Shown one piece after another: positions 1 through 8,803 of a DNA stretch of 18,472 nt; position 1 is the first letter of the stretch, and the number at the start of each line of letters is the position of its first letter. The notes beneath the pieces were generated by a model. That model made no database searches. It saw only the letters and a program-made list of their open reading frames with translations, and had not been told where the DNA came from. Position numbers and translations under genes: made by a program. The stretch comes from an uncultured Spirochaetaceae bacterium (GTDB taxonomy: Bacteria; Spirochaetota; Spirochaetia; Sphaerochaetales; Sphaerochaetaceae), in assembly GCA_946414625.1 (NCBI GenBank), contig CAMKPI010000012.1, positions 1-18,472 of the forward strand, given 5' to 3'.

Positions 1-3000
1 GTTTTGTCCATGAGCCGTCTGTGCCGTAACGGTTGTTGGAGGTAATCCGAGATGAAACGGCTACTGTTCCCGCGCGGTTTATGTCGCAGAGCGTGGAATA
101 TGGTCTCGTGAGCTTTATGCCTTTCGTAACGGTGGCACTCCCGAAGAGCCCTGCGAGAGACTTTATCTCATTCTCTCCCCACGCGGAAAGCGAATAAACA
201 TCAGCGACGTTCCACCTGTCCTCGGAAGTGGTGGCGGAAATGCCGTCCGGATCTGTGAAAGACTCCTCGAACGTGGAAAGGAGCGGGTGTTTTATCTGCG
301 CCCCGGACGAGAAGTTGAGGTTGTTCTCCACATAGCAGTTATCGAGCCGCGCGCTCCGGATGTCAGCGTCGTTGATGGTGATCTGCCCGTCACTGGATAT
401 GATAAAGCCCCGCCCTGTGACGCCCACGGGCTTTCCATCCGAGTCGAAGGACACGCTGCCACCGTATATCGCCCCGCCCACGTTGTAATAAATCGCCGAG
501 ATGTGCTCCGCGATTATGTAGCGGAACCAGTCGTAGCCCATCGCCTCGATGTGGTTGTAGTCGCCGTAAGCGGAGAAAACGGAGGAAAGATTGTCCAGGA
601 GGATGTTTTCCAGCTCCGGCATGGAGCTGTTCGAGTACCAGTCCGCCCGGTGCCAGTAGGCGCCGTCCTCATCCGCCGAGTCATCGAAGATCCACACCTC
701 GGAGACCTGGACGGCCTCTCCGTTCTCTCCCACTTCCTCGTATGCGAACACGTAGGAGTCGCCCTTGATGAAGTACGAGCCGTTCTCGGCAACGGTTGTA
801 GGCGATATGCGCTCCGTCCGCTGTCCGAGCAGCGCGCGGCTTCCCGTCTCGTCCTTGCGCTCCACCTTTGCCACAGACTTATGCGAAACGCCGTCCGTGT
901 CGGTCATGTCCATGACGAACACAAGCCGCTCTACATGCTCTCCTATGTTGTACGGAATCACCGCCGTGAGGGACGATTCAACGTAGCCGGAGTATATATC
1001 CCCGCCATCCTCGTTTTCGTAGCACCTTATGCGGTACGTGCCGCTATATGTGGCAATCTGCGGGGTGAGGGTGATGAATGTGACGCCGGAGGGGTTGCGG
1101 AGGTTCCGGACAAATGCGAATTTGTCGGCTTCAAGGACGAAACTCCGAATCCCCTCTCCTCCCAGGCGGAATACCTGCCAGTTTTCCACATCTTCTTCCG
1201 TGTCGGGCGGCGTGTACGTTCCGGTTCGGCACCAAAGCCACGAGTCATTCACCGGGGAGAGCGTCTCGCTCGTCCACTCTCCGCCCGGGGCTGTCGCCGT
1301 ACCGTAGCAGAACTGGATCGCGGTGATGGTCGATGAGCCGTCCTTTACCTTCTCGATGTTGGTCGACTTCGCAATCTCCCCCACCACGCCGCGGACCGTC
1401 ACATGGTCCAGCCCCGAAAGAGAGGCAACAAGGCTATAGGAGTACGAGTCCAGCTCCTCAACCCACTCGTTTCCGTCGCCGTCGGTGTGCGTCTCGGTGT
1501 CGCGGGTAAGCGTCACCTCGCTCTCCCCCACGAAAAGGCGCGGCGTCTCATAGGCGTTGTTCGGAGAAATGCGTATTGTCACGGGGGTTGCGTCCACGGG
1601 AGCACCCGTACTGTCGCACACAATCACGGTGCGGCTCATCGCCCACTCGAAGCCTGGTTTATCGAACAGCTCCACACCCTGCGGAGTGTAGGACTCGTCA
1701 GTGGAAAGCCCCGTTGCGTCCGCCACGTTCACGGCGGTGTATTTCATTCCGCCGAACGGGTCGAGCTTGTCCACCCTCTTTGTGATTTTCAGGAAGCCGT
1801 CCGAAGCGGGAAGCCCGTTGATAACCACAATCTCGCCGACGGATAGCGTCTGATCCGTATAGAACGAGTATGTACGCCTCTGCTGAAGCTTTGAAAGATA
1901 CAGAGCCTTGATGTACCGCTCGGCGTGCGCCGTGTCGTGTATGTATGCGGGCGCCTCCTCGCCGGAGACGGTGTAATCCCCGGAGATTGCGGGAGACACG
2001 ATATTCGATGACTTGGAGAGGTATGTCACATCTGCGTACAGGCGGACAGTGATGTGCATCGGGAACCATGCGCTGTTGTGTGCGGTGAAAAACGCCTTGC
2101 TTCCTATCACGCGCCAGCTCCGAAGCCGCGCCTGCCCTCCGATCCCGCTCGCCCCGCTCCACGACACGCTGTAATTCTCGTACTTCAGCTCCTCGATGTT
2201 CGAGTTCTGGGTGTAGTCCACGTCCATATTCGTGGTCACGGTCTTGCTTCCGCCCAACTGCTCATGCCAATACGCCACCTGCGCCCTGGAAGCCCTCAAC
2301 ACCTCGGTGCAGTTAATCTTCGGCAGCTCCACCTTGTTGTAGGGCTTATCCTCCACGGAAAGCCCGCTCTCCGCGTCCAAGACCGTTGTGGCAACTCCGG
2401 TGTCGGTGGCAAGCATGTCCACCACCTCCACGGCGGAACACCGTATTGTGAAACCCAGAGCGTTCTGGGCAAGGAATTTTGACAGCACGTCCTGAATCTT
2501 GTCTTTTGCCTCTGCGGAAAACGAAAGAACCGCGGAGTCATCCATGTATGAACAGGAAAGGCTGAACGGGTTCACCGCCCCATGCCCGAACTTCTGCGTC
2601 GTGGCGCGGGCGAACAAGAGGCTGAACAGGTGGTGCAGGAGGCTGTGCGCCGTGTCTCCGGGATTGCAGACCACCCAGCCGTCCTCCTCGAAATACTGCA
2701 CCGCCCCGCGCTCGGCAACAAGCTCGGCAATCTCCGTCTCCGTCTTGCCCTCTTTTTCCGCGTCGGAGAGGTCGTCCTCGGTGAAGAACTTGACCGTCTT
2801 GAACAGACTGAAATAATCGTCGTACGCGAGATCTGCTTCCACCCAGTCAGCCTTGACAACCCTGCGCTTCACGCTCGCGAGAGATCCCTCGAACGTGAGA
2901 TTCCCGTCCTTGTACACCTTGACATACTCGTAGCCGGTAAAGGCGTCCACCTGCGCCGCGCTGCCGCTTATCGAGACCTTGAACGTTCCGACAGTGAAAG

Positions 3001-3148
3001 ACGAGCCGAACGACAGACCGGATGTAGTGCTGTAGTCTCCCTGCTCCACAATCTCTGTCAGCAGGACGCCGTTGGAGAAATAGCGGGTGTAGACAATCTT
3101 CTTCTGCCCGCTGTCATAACTGCCCAGGTCGATCCTTATGTTTACCAT
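1..3148 (-). CDS. Large phage tail hub/tip protein, C-terminus cut by window edge
   Basis: An uninterrupted minus-strand frame runs from ATG at 3148 to the window edge, giving at least 1049 residues with no stop. The start overlaps the tape-measure stop (ATGGTAA), as expected for a coupled tail operon. The first ~130 residues are beta-rich with a turn 'DAFTGYEYVKVYKDGNLTFEG', resembling the gp27-like hub domain of siphophage tail proteins. At about residues 570-640 there is a 'KDGSS' segment followed by 'SWLWCRTGTYT', a pattern typical of phage tail-tip/host-specificity proteins. The last ~150 visible residues contain repeated short beta units (for example 'ISSDGQITINDADIRSARL'), suggesting a beta-helical or collar region. 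No separate distal tail protein gene lies between this gene and the tape measure, so its N-terminus may supply that role. Tail-tip or baseplate assignment rests on position and these patterns; receptor specificity is unknown. Confidence 0.85.
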   Translation of the reverse strand, partial: MVNIRIDLGSYDSGQKKIVYTRYFSNGVLLTEIVEQGDYSTTSGLSFGSSFTVGTFKVSISGSAAQVDAFTGYEYVKVYKDGNLTFEGSLASVKRRVVKADWVEADLAYDDYFSLFKTVKFFTEDDLSDAEKEGKTETEIAELVAERGAVQYFEEDGWVVCNPGDTAHSLLHHLFSLLFARATTQKFGHGAVNPFSLSCSYMDDSAVLSFSAEAKDKIQDVLSKFLAQNALGFTIRCSAVEVVDMLATDTGVATTVLDAESGLSVEDKPYNKVELPKINCTEVLRASRAQVAYWHEQLGGSKTVTTNMDVDYTQNSNIEELKYENYSVSWSGASGIGGQARLRSWRVIGSKAFFTAHNSAWFPMHITVRLYADVTYLSKSSNIVSPAISGDYTVSGEEAPAYIHDTAHAERYIKALYLSKLQQRRTYSFYTDQTLSVGEIVVINGLPASDGFLKITKRVDKLDPFGGMKYTAVNVADATGLSTDESYTPQGVELFDKPGFEWAMSRTVIVCDSTGAPVDATPVTIRISPNNAYETPRLFVGESEVTLTRDTETHTDGDGNEWVEELDSYSYSLVASLSGLDHVTVRGVVGEIAKSTNIEKVKDGSSTITAIQFCYGTATAPGGEWTSETLSPVNDSWLWCRTGTYTPPDTEEDVENWQVFRLGGEGIRSFVLEADKFAFVRNLRNPSGVTFITLTPQIATYSGTYRIRCYENEDGGDIYSGYVESSLTAVIPYNIGEHVERLVFVMDMTDTDGVSHKSVAKVERKDETGSRALLGQRTERISPTTVAENGSYFIKGDSYVFAYEEVGENGEAVQVSEVWIFDDSADEDGAYWHRADWYSNSSMPELENILLDNLSSVFSAYGDYNHIEAMGYDWFRYIIAEHISAIYYNVGGAIYGGSVSFDSDGKPVGVTGRGFIISSDGQITINDADIRSARLDNCYVENNLNFSSGAQIKHPLLSTFEESFTDPDGISATTSEDRWNVADVYSLSAWGENEIKSLAGLFGSATVTKGIKLTRPYSTLCDINRAGTVAVSSRITSNNRYGTDGSWTK

Positions 3149-6114
3149 GATCCAAGCGCCCCCTCGCGCTGTGCGGTCTTGATTCCGTTGTAGACATATT
3201 CGGAAATGGCTTCCTCGCTGCCAAACACATTACCGCTGAAATTCACGCTTATGACCGGCGTGCTCTGCTGCTGGAGCTGTCCCGCGATGTTCGCCTGCTG
3301 GGCGCGGGTGAGGATAAGCTCTCCTGCATTGGCGAGTATCAGGTGGTTGTCACCGGTGATGCCGGATCCGCCAACGATTCCGCCGCGCTCGAAGCCGGTG
3401 AATTGCTGGGCGTTGATTGTCGCCACCTGCATCGCGGTGGTGGCGGTTATCATCGCGGAGATGGCAGCAGCGAGCCATGGGACACCGCCGTTAGCCGCCC
3501 ACGCGCTCATCACCGCCTGTGCCCCGCTCATGAGAGCCTGCGCGACGTTGTTCTTCTTTTCCGCCTCGAACTGCCTTGCCTTAAGGTTGGAGATTTCCTC
3601 CTGACGCTTCTTTTCCTCCTCCTGTGTGATGTCTCCCGCCTCCATATGAGCGTCGAGCTCGGCTTCAAGGTTGTCAATGTCGTTCTGCAGGAACTGGTTC
3701 TGCATATCCGTAAATGCGGAGAACATGCCGGACAGGGCGGACGAGATCTGCTGGAAAGCCCTGCTGAACTCGTTGAACATCTCCTTCCCCGCTTCCTCCG
3801 CCACTTCTCCGGCAACATGGCCGAGTCTTTCAAGGTCAGCTTCTAGCGAATCTATTATCTCCCTGATCTTCGCCGCGTCCTCTTCGGTTATCTCGGGATC
3901 CAAAAGCCGCGTCCTCAGCTCGCCTATCTGGCTTTCAGTCTGTTCCCTTTGGAACGATGCGCTGCGTGAGCCGTACTTCGCTATGAGGTCTTTCGCGCTT
4001 ATCTTCCCGGACAAGGCGTCCCTTGCTTCTTCCAGTCCCTTCCGGAGTCGCTCCGCCGTTTCGTCCGTCCTGTCGGCCAAGGCTTCGAGGGCTTTGTCTA
4101 TCTTCTCGATCTCCGCCGTCGTTGCGTCCGCCTTGAACGTCTCTGACAGACTGCCAAACTCCGACACAACATCCGCTATTGCCTTGTTCGCAAGAGCCTC
4201 CAATCTCTCGTCGCAATCGGAGATGACGGCATCAAGGGCTTTGAACTGCTCAACAGGCTCTCCGAAGATGTCATAAGCCATTCCCAGCTCGACCATCTCG
4301 CCTTTGAGCCTCGCCGCTTCCTCGCGGACGGCTCTTATCGCTTCTTCCTCCGATTTGATTCCGTGCTCGTCAATGAAGGACGCAACCCGGCTCTCGGAAT
4401 CCTTGCGGGCTGAGGCTATCTCCTCCTCCAGGCGCAATTCCTCCTGCAAAGCCTCCTCTTCCGCATCCCAGTTGGAGTTCGCTCGGATTGAAGCGATGTT
4501 CGCCTCCGCCTGCGCTTCCCTCTCTTTCTGGCTGATTACCCGGTCAAGATCCTTTATTATTTCATCGTAGTACTCTGTAATCTGTTTTATGAGGTACTTG
4601 TTTCCTTCCGCTGAAGCCATCTCGGCGGACATCCTGCGCGTGTACTCAGCCCTCATGTCCTTCAGCTGTTCCACAGACAAATCAGCCCCGTTGCGGGAAA
4701 CTTCAAAAGATTCGCTGTTTTTCTTTGTTTCCCGCCTGCGGTTTGCGAAGTCATCAATCTGCCCCAGTTTCTTCAGCACTGCATCAAGGAACGGGCTTAC
4801 CGTGTCGAGTATGCCCTCGCCGAGCTTTTCCTTGATGTCGCCCCAAGTGTTGGAGATCTGTTTCAGCTTGCCGGTGTCCGTGCCGGCAATGGCTTCCGCC
4901 ATGCCTTTGTAGCTGCTCTCCACTTTGGAGAGAATGAGGAGCTGGGCTTTCTGAATGTCGCCGGCTTCCGTAAGAGTCTTTATCTGTTCTTTTTCGGCAT
5001 CGGTGAACATTATGTGCGCCTGCCGCAGCCGCCTGAGTCCGTTTTCCGGGTCTTGCAGAGCCATCGCCATCGTTTGCGCCGCGCTGTTTATGTCCGTCCC
5101 CATAGCCGCCGCAAGGTCGGCGGAAGCCTGTAGCGCTCGTTCAAAGCCCTCTTTGTTGAGCGTACCCAGGGCAAGGAGCGATTTCTCGGCTCCCATCACG
5201 ATTTCGTCCCCGAATGTGCTTTTCGTCTGCAGGGCGGAAGCCATCTCTTTCAGCTCCGCCGCGGTGAGTCCCACGGACTCCCCCATAGAACGGTTCACCG
5301 CTTCAAGGCGAATTTCCGCCTGTTCCTGCACGGCGTAGACGTCTATGAGTTCCTTGCAGGTGTTCACCACCGACTTCAAGGCGGTAATCGCCATTTTGCC
5401 GTAAGTGGAAAAGGCGGTAAGCCTCGCAATCTTATTTGTTGATTTCGTAAGCTCTTGTGTCGCCTCAGAGTTTTGCTTGGTCTGTGTCTCAGCGTTCCGG
5501 AGGACATCGGTCATTTCCTGCAACGCTTTCACTTCTTGCCGTATGGTTTCAAGAAGCTGATTGAACATGGCTATTAGCTCATCCGTAGCCGAGACTTGGT
5601 CGTTCATTGAGGAAACAGCACCTATCCCACTGTCGCTCAAATCCGCTCCGCTGCTCGCGGCGTCTCCCAAAGAGGCGGAATAATCTTCCATGCCGGATGC
5701 GGCATTCAACGCTGTCGCCCCTGCGCTGTCCATAGCCGCAACAACATCATCAGCACTCTCCGCAAGGGAAGCCGAAGCCTGTGCGGTGCCTTCAAGGCTT
5801 TCCGCTGCGGTTTCCGCCCCTCCGGACAGGTCTGTCATGGCATCCGAAGCCGAATGCAACCCGTCCGCAGCTTCACTCGCCCCGTCTACAGTCTCTTGAA
5901 GGGCTCCCGCCGCATTCTCCATCCCTGAGCCGGACTTTTCGGCATTTTCGCCCAGTGCGTCTACAGCCTGCCCTGCCTTTTCCGCTTTTTCCCCGAGGTC
6001 GGCAGCGGCTCTTTCCATGGCCTCCGCTCCCTTTTCGACAATCTGAAATCCTTTTTCAAAATCTTTAGTGTCCGCTTCAACCGTGAATGTTATGCTTCCG
6101 TCATTCAATGCCAT
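3142..6114 (-). CDS. Tail tape measure protein (990 aa)
   Basis: This is the longest complete gene of the window and lies where tape measures lie, after the Gp15-like gene and before the tail hub gene. The ATG at 6114 has a strong GGGGGGAG ribosome site just upstream. Residues ~20-190 are Ala/Glu/Ser-rich and helical; ~230-450 resemble the conserved TP901-type tape measure core (segments 'LTAAELKEMASALQTKSTF' and 'LKQISNTWGDIKEKLG'); ~540-800 are charged coiled coil; about 850-905 are hydrophobic and Ala-rich, consistent with the membrane-active part; the C-terminus has 'GFERGGIVGGSG' and 'ILANAGELILTRAQQ', hallmark tape-measure tail motifs. By the usual rule of roughly 0.15 nm per residue, the tail would be near 150 nm. 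The protein sets tail length and helps DNA ejection. Family assignment is firm; no catalytic (lysozyme or peptidase) domain was recognised. Confidence 0.95.
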   Translation of the reverse strand: MALNDGSITFTVEADTKDFEKGFQIVEKGAEAMERAAADLGEKAEKAGQAVDALGENAEKSGSGMENAAGALQETVDGASEAADGLHSASDAMTDLSGGAETAAESLEGTAQASASLAESADDVVAAMDSAGATALNAASGMEDYSASLGDAASSGADLSDSGIGAVSSMNDQVSATDELIAMFNQLLETIRQEVKALQEMTDVLRNAETQTKQNSEATQELTKSTNKIARLTAFSTYGKMAITALKSVVNTCKELIDVYAVQEQAEIRLEAVNRSMGESVGLTAAELKEMASALQTKSTFGDEIVMGAEKSLLALGTLNKEGFERALQASADLAAAMGTDINSAAQTMAMALQDPENGLRRLRQAHIMFTDAEKEQIKTLTEAGDIQKAQLLILSKVESSYKGMAEAIAGTDTGKLKQISNTWGDIKEKLGEGILDTVSPFLDAVLKKLGQIDDFANRRRETKKNSESFEVSRNGADLSVEQLKDMRAEYTRRMSAEMASAEGNKYLIKQITEYYDEIIKDLDRVISQKEREAQAEANIASIRANSNWDAEEEALQEELRLEEEIASARKDSESRVASFIDEHGIKSEEEAIRAVREEAARLKGEMVELGMAYDIFGEPVEQFKALDAVISDCDERLEALANKAIADVVSEFGSLSETFKADATTAEIEKIDKALEALADRTDETAERLRKGLEEARDALSGKISAKDLIAKYGSRSASFQREQTESQIGELRTRLLDPEITEEDAAKIREIIDSLEADLERLGHVAGEVAEEAGKEMFNEFSRAFQQISSALSGMFSAFTDMQNQFLQNDIDNLEAELDAHMEAGDITQEEEKKRQEEISNLKARQFEAEKKNNVAQALMSGAQAVMSAWAANGGVPWLAAAISAMITATTAMQVATINAQQFTGFERGGIVGGSGITGDNHLILANAGELILTRAQQANIAGQLQQQSTPVISVNFSGNVFGSEEAISEYVYNGIKTAQREGALGSW

Positions 6115-6125
6115 TTGCTCCCCCC

Positions 6126-6740
6126 TTAAAACGACTTGTTCAGCTGAGCCTGGAAGTCCGCGCGCTTCTCCTCCGGCGTTCTTGTATCAATTATCGCCAC
6201 CGCCCGCTTTGCCCGCCTTATAGCCTCGATCCGCTCCGGGCTGTCATGCTTTTTGTCAATTTTCATTGTCCGGATGTCCTTGATTCGGGAAAACATCGTC
6301 TCACCCGACAAATTTTCAAACAATGCCAGGAACTCCCACCAATGCATTCTTTGGACTTCCAGCATGGACAAGCCGTAATTCTGCCGGAACGCCGCGATGA
6401 TAGAGCCGCTGTCCTGAACAAAATCGAAAACGGGCTTGCTGTCCGCCAGATTATCCGCAGTCTTTCGCTCCGCTTTCGGCGCGCCAGCAAGGAAACGCCC
6501 CATCTGCCCATCAAGCTCGGCAGGCGTGCACCCGGTCTTTGACAGAACCTCGCCGTACCCCATGCCGAAAAGAGACCGCGAACAGAACTCCGCCCGTGCG
6601 TTGTCCGACACGTCACGCCTCCTCAAAAAGAAAAGGCACGAAAGCGCGGTTTTCACCCTTGTGTCTACCGCCATTTCATGCCCTTTAAAGTCCGCCGTCC
6701 CCGGCAAGTCCTCGCAAAGAAAACAAAAAGCCTTGCTCAT
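6126..6740 (-). CDS. Gp15-like tail assembly protein (Phage_Gp15 family)
   Basis: This 204-residue protein sits between the tail assembly chaperone and the tape measure. Its ATG at 6740 overlaps the upstream stop (ATGA), so translation is probably coupled. The central 'MHWWEFLALFENL' followed by 'IKDIRTMKIDKK' is the signature of the Phage_Gp15 family of A118-like phages, whose members always precede the tape measure and are thought to act as the second tail assembly chaperone. The C-terminal part is basic and helical ('RRAKRAVAIID'). A second in-frame Met at residue 23 could serve as an alternative start, but the ATGA overlap favours the upstream one. The exact role in tail assembly is inferred from family and position. 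Confidence 0.88.
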   Translation of the reverse strand: MSKAFCFLCEDLPGTADFKGHEMAVDTRVKTALSCLFFLRRRDVSDNARAEFCSRSLFGMGYGEVLSKTGCTPAELDGQMGRFLAGAPKAERKTADNLADSKPVFDFVQDSGSIIAAFRQNYGLSMLEVQRMHWWEFLALFENLSGETMFSRIKDIRTMKIDKKHDSPERIEAIRRAKRAVAIIDTRTPEEKRADFQAQLNKSF

Positions 6741-7135
6741 TCCCTGTCCTTGATCAGAGTCACGACCTCCCCGTACCTGTGGATTTCCTCGGCAAACGAG
6801 TCTTTCAAAGTCATGAGCATGCTCTTTTGATTTGCTTTTTCAAAAGCCATCCATGCCCATGGATCTGTTACGACATCATCGCCCAGCGCTTCCTTGAATT
6901 CCGAGCTGTAGTCTGCCATAAGGGAGGTATAAGCCTTGCAGAAATCGGCAACGATCTCATTCTCCTCTTCCCTGGCGGAATACTTCCTCTTCAGAATTTT
7001 GGAGACTTCATTCGGTTTCCGCACGCAGAAATACTCTTTGAACCTATCATCCACACCGTCAAAAAAGAGTTCCACAACCTTCCCCTTGATTGAAACAGGT
7101 ATGATGTATTTTGCGTTCAGTTCCTTTATTTTCAT
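6737..7135 (-). CDS. Putative tail assembly chaperone
   Basis: This 132-residue acidic-helical protein lies between tail tube and Gp15-like genes, the slot of the tail assembly chaperone (gpG/Gp14-like). The frame is open to 7168, but the ATG at 7135 ('MKIKELNAKYIIPVS') is preferred because GGGGGAGCGG lies directly before it, while the upstream start has no ribosome site. Visible features are 'VELFFDGVDDRFKEYF' near the N-terminus, a basic patch 'KILKRKYSAREEENE' and 'DPWAWMAFEKANQ' near residue 100. In many siphophages this slot uses a -1 frameshift to make a longer product; I see no clear slippery heptamer near the 3' end, and the next gene has its own overlapping ATG, so two separate proteins are more likely. 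The ribosome site lies inside an inverted repeat (7141-7183). Confidence 0.72.
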   Translation of the reverse strand: MKIKELNAKYIIPVSIKGKVVELFFDGVDDRFKEYFCVRKPNEVSKILKRKYSAREEENEIVADFCKAYTSLMADYSSEFKEALGDDVVTDPWAWMAFEKANQKSMLMTLKDSFAEEIHRYGEVVTLIKDRE

Positions 7136-7140
7136 AAACC

Positions 7141-7183
7141 GCTCCCCCGCCCCTGATTTTACAATCAAAACGAGCAGGGGAGC
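7141..7183 (-). promoter_or_regulatory. Inverted repeat covering the ribosome site of the chaperone gene
   Basis: GCTCCCC at 7141-7147 is the exact reverse complement of GGGGAGC at 7177-7183, with weaker inner pairing (TGAT/ATCA). In the minus-strand mRNA the 3' arm GGGGAGC is the Shine-Dalgarno of the gene starting at 7135. Folding would therefore lower its translation relative to the tail tube gene just upstream. This fits the need for many tube subunits and few chaperones, but regulation is inference. No U-tract follows the stem, so it is not a terminator. Confidence 0.4.
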
Positions 7184-7203
7184 AACGTTAAAACAAAAAC
7201 ACC

Positions 7204-7692
7204 TCAGACCGTGGCGGTGAAGGTTGCAATATCGCCGTCGGCAATGGTGGCTGTGCCCTCTACCGGGTCGCCTTGAGCGTAGAATGTGCCGTCGATTGTC
7301 ACGTCAGCGCCGCCCTCGACAGTGCCGTCGTTGGAGATGTCCACCATCACGTTGTACCGCTTCGCCTTGTATGGGCTTGCCGCGCCGTCGTACATAAACA
7401 CCACAAGCATCTGCGTCTCCACGTCCCCACCGGTCTTTTCCGCGAGACCGACGAGGAAATCGTTCACCGCATCCCCGGGGTAGAGGTCTCCGCTGAACGC
7501 CCACTGCGCCTGCGTGCCGTTCCGCTTGGTGGTGCTGTTCTTGTGGTTGATGTAATGCTTCGTGCTGGTCTGGCCGTTCAAACTCGGCGTCCAGTTCGTG
7601 ATGCCTTCGCCCAGACGGTTGAAAACAGGCGTCTGAGCGGACGGCGCGGTGTTGATGTAGATAGCCTTCTTCTCGTTGGTAACTGATGCCAT
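7204..7692 (-). CDS. Major tail tube protein
   Basis: This 162-residue protein occupies the tail-tube position, following the three small minor capsid genes and preceding the tail assembly chaperone. It begins 'MASVTNEKKAIYINT' and is beta-rich, with alternating hydrophobic strands and Gly/Asp turns ('AQWAFSGDLYPGDAVNDF', 'YNVMVDISNDGTVEGGADV') typical of siphophage tube proteins. The C-terminus reads 'DGDIATFTATV'. Its start follows the preceding stop by 3 nt with a good ribosome site inside that gene (AAGGAGTG). A longer intergenic gap (68 nt) after it, with an inverted repeat, suggests this gene is expressed more than those downstream. Assignment is by order and fold pattern; sequence is too variable in this family for motif proof. 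Confidence 0.85.
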   Translation of the reverse strand: MASVTNEKKAIYINTAPSAQTPVFNRLGEGITNWTPSLNGQTSTKHYINHKNSTTKRNGTQAQWAFSGDLYPGDAVNDFLVGLAEKTGGDVETQMLVVFMYDGAASPYKAKRYNVMVDISNDGTVEGGADVTIDGTFYAQGDPVEGTATIADGDIATFTATV

Positions 7693-7695
7693 GTG

Positions 7696-8097
7696 TCACT
7701 CCTTGTAAATCAGCGTCAGGGAAAGTCCCATGATGAAAACCTCCCCGTCGGTTATCGTTCGTATCGAGGGAGCTGTTGTTGCAACCCTCAATGTCTGTCT
7801 TGTTTCTGAAAACCGAAGATCCTGTGTTTCCGTGAGGAACATTCCGAACTCGGCAAGCCTCTCCCTGGCTTCCAGCTGCCTCTCCAAAACGTCCTGGTAC
7901 AGGAGCTCCGCCTCCAGACGGTAGATCTTCGAACCGTTGACGTACTCCTTTTCCACCACGGGGCTCGATGTCTGCACAAGCGCAAGACATGGCGTCTCCG
8001 TGCCCAGCACGTCCAGGCAAAGCCTCGGCCAACCTTTCTCCTTGAAAAGAAAATCGAAAAATTCGGCCAGCTCGAATATGGCGGGTTTCGCGCTCAC
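7696..8097 (-). CDS. Minor capsid / tail terminator-like protein (Minor_capsid_3 type)
   Basis: This 133-residue protein is the third in a row of small genes between head and tail tube. The ATG at 8097 overlaps the previous stop (ATGA). It has the alpha-beta pattern of the Minor_capsid_3 family found at this place in A118-like phages: an N-terminal helix ('ELAEFFDFLFKEKGWP'), then strands including 'KIYRLEAELLYQDVLERQ' and a C-terminal 'EVFIMGLSLTLIYKE'. Proteins at this position usually act as the tail terminator or neck protein that caps the tube. Function is inferred from synteny; family match is from remembered signature rather than a search. Confidence 0.75.
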   Translation of the reverse strand: MSAKPAIFELAEFFDFLFKEKGWPRLCLDVLGTETPCLALVQTSSPVVEKEYVNGSKIYRLEAELLYQDVLERQLEARERLAEFGMFLTETQDLRFSETRQTLRVATTAPSIRTITDGEVFIMGLSLTLIYKE

Positions 8098-8450
8098 GAC
8101 AAGGCCTCCCTCATCCTACTTTTGAACAAAGCCTCCAGCCGATCGCGCTTCGCGCCCCACGCCACCTCGACCCACCGCGCGGATGCAAGCGGGTGCACGT
8201 CTCGCGTCACGCGGCTGCGCTCGTTGTAGTATGCGTAGCGGGCATATGGCGTATCATACTTGATAAGTCCTTTGGCAAAGTCCGACCTGTCCGCGCTCCT
8301 CGCTGTTGCGCCCGTCTGCCAACGCACGTAAGGCTCCGCTTCCTTCTTCAGACACATCGCTGTCGTCATCACGGCAAGTCTCTTCGCCTTTGCCGCCTTT
8401 TCAAGCAAGGCGGAGGCAAAGAGCCTTTTCTTCACATCAATCCTTATCAT
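8094..8450 (-). CDS. Minor capsid protein (Minor_capsid_2 / HK97 gp10-like)
   Basis: This 118-residue basic protein overlaps its neighbours by ATGA at both ends. The motif set 'YVRWQTGATARSA', then 'IKYDTPYARYAYYNE', then 'HPLASARWVEVAW' is the diagnostic pattern of Minor_capsid_2 proteins (tG.L.S... tPYA..yy... HP.A...W), which lie at the head-tail junction. In related phages these are neck or head completion proteins. The basic N-terminus ('MIRIDVKKRLFASALLEKA') is helical. The order capsid, connector, Minor_capsid_1, _2, _3, tail tube is preserved here, which supports all of these calls together. Confidence 0.85.
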   Translation of the reverse strand: MIRIDVKKRLFASALLEKAAKAKRLAVMTTAMCLKKEAEPYVRWQTGATARSADRSDFAKGLIKYDTPYARYAYYNERSRVTRDVHPLASARWVEVAWGAKRDRLEALFKSRMREALS

Positions 8451-8803
8451 GCAAGCATTGCCTCCCAGTGGCTCAGAGCTCCCTTGAACGTATGTTTTGA
8501 AACGCTCTGCACAACAAGGCGTTCCGCCGGTGGCTCACTGAAGTTCGAAGACTCGCTCACCATGTCGCCTGCCTGGAGAGGTGGCGCCATGAAGGGGGTT
8601 TCGACGCTCCACCCTTCGTTGAAGAACAACACCGCCGCCTGACGGCGCGTCTCGCCCGAAGAACTCACTGTGAAGCCTGTCGAGGGGCAGGAGAGCTTCA
8701 CGTTCGAGAGAACAGCCTTTTCGTATGCTACCTTTCCTGTGGGGGAGGAAGGCTTAACGGGGCGAAAAATGTCAAAGGTTTCGACCAATGCGTCTCTCAC
8801 CAT
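8447..8803 (-). CDS. Minor capsid / stopper-like protein (Minor_capsid_1 type)
   Basis: The frame is open well upstream of 8803, but ATG at 8803 is chosen because it overlaps the previous stop (ATGGTGA) with a GGGTGAGGG ribosome site, and the upstream part of the frame is antisense-like and would overlap the preceding gene. The product is 118 residues: 'MVRDALVETFDIFRPVKPS' followed by strands and a basic C-terminus ('VQSVSKHTFKGALSHWEAML'). Position and size fit the Minor_capsid_1 family, the stopper-type neck protein of A118-like phages. The repeated proline-rich turns ('KPSSPTGKVA', 'FMAPPLQAGD') are in keeping with a small beta-barrel. Function by synteny only. Confidence 0.75.
   Translation of the reverse strand: MVRDALVETFDIFRPVKPSSPTGKVAYEKAVLSNVKLSCPSTGFTVSSSGETRRQAAVLFFNEGWSVETPFMAPPLQAGDMVSESSNFSEPPAERLVVQSVSKHTFKGALSHWEAMLA

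Noticed and set aside
287..1336. Long plus-strand open frame opposite the tail hub gene
   Set aside because: It is the antisense of a continuous minus-strand gene that runs off the window; composition is Arg/Val/His-rich as in shadows of GC-rich genes and no ribosome site or operon context supports it.
6730..6780. Programmed frameshift joining the tail chaperone and Gp15-like genes
   Set aside because: No slippery heptamer near the end of the first gene, and the second has its own ATGA-overlapping start.
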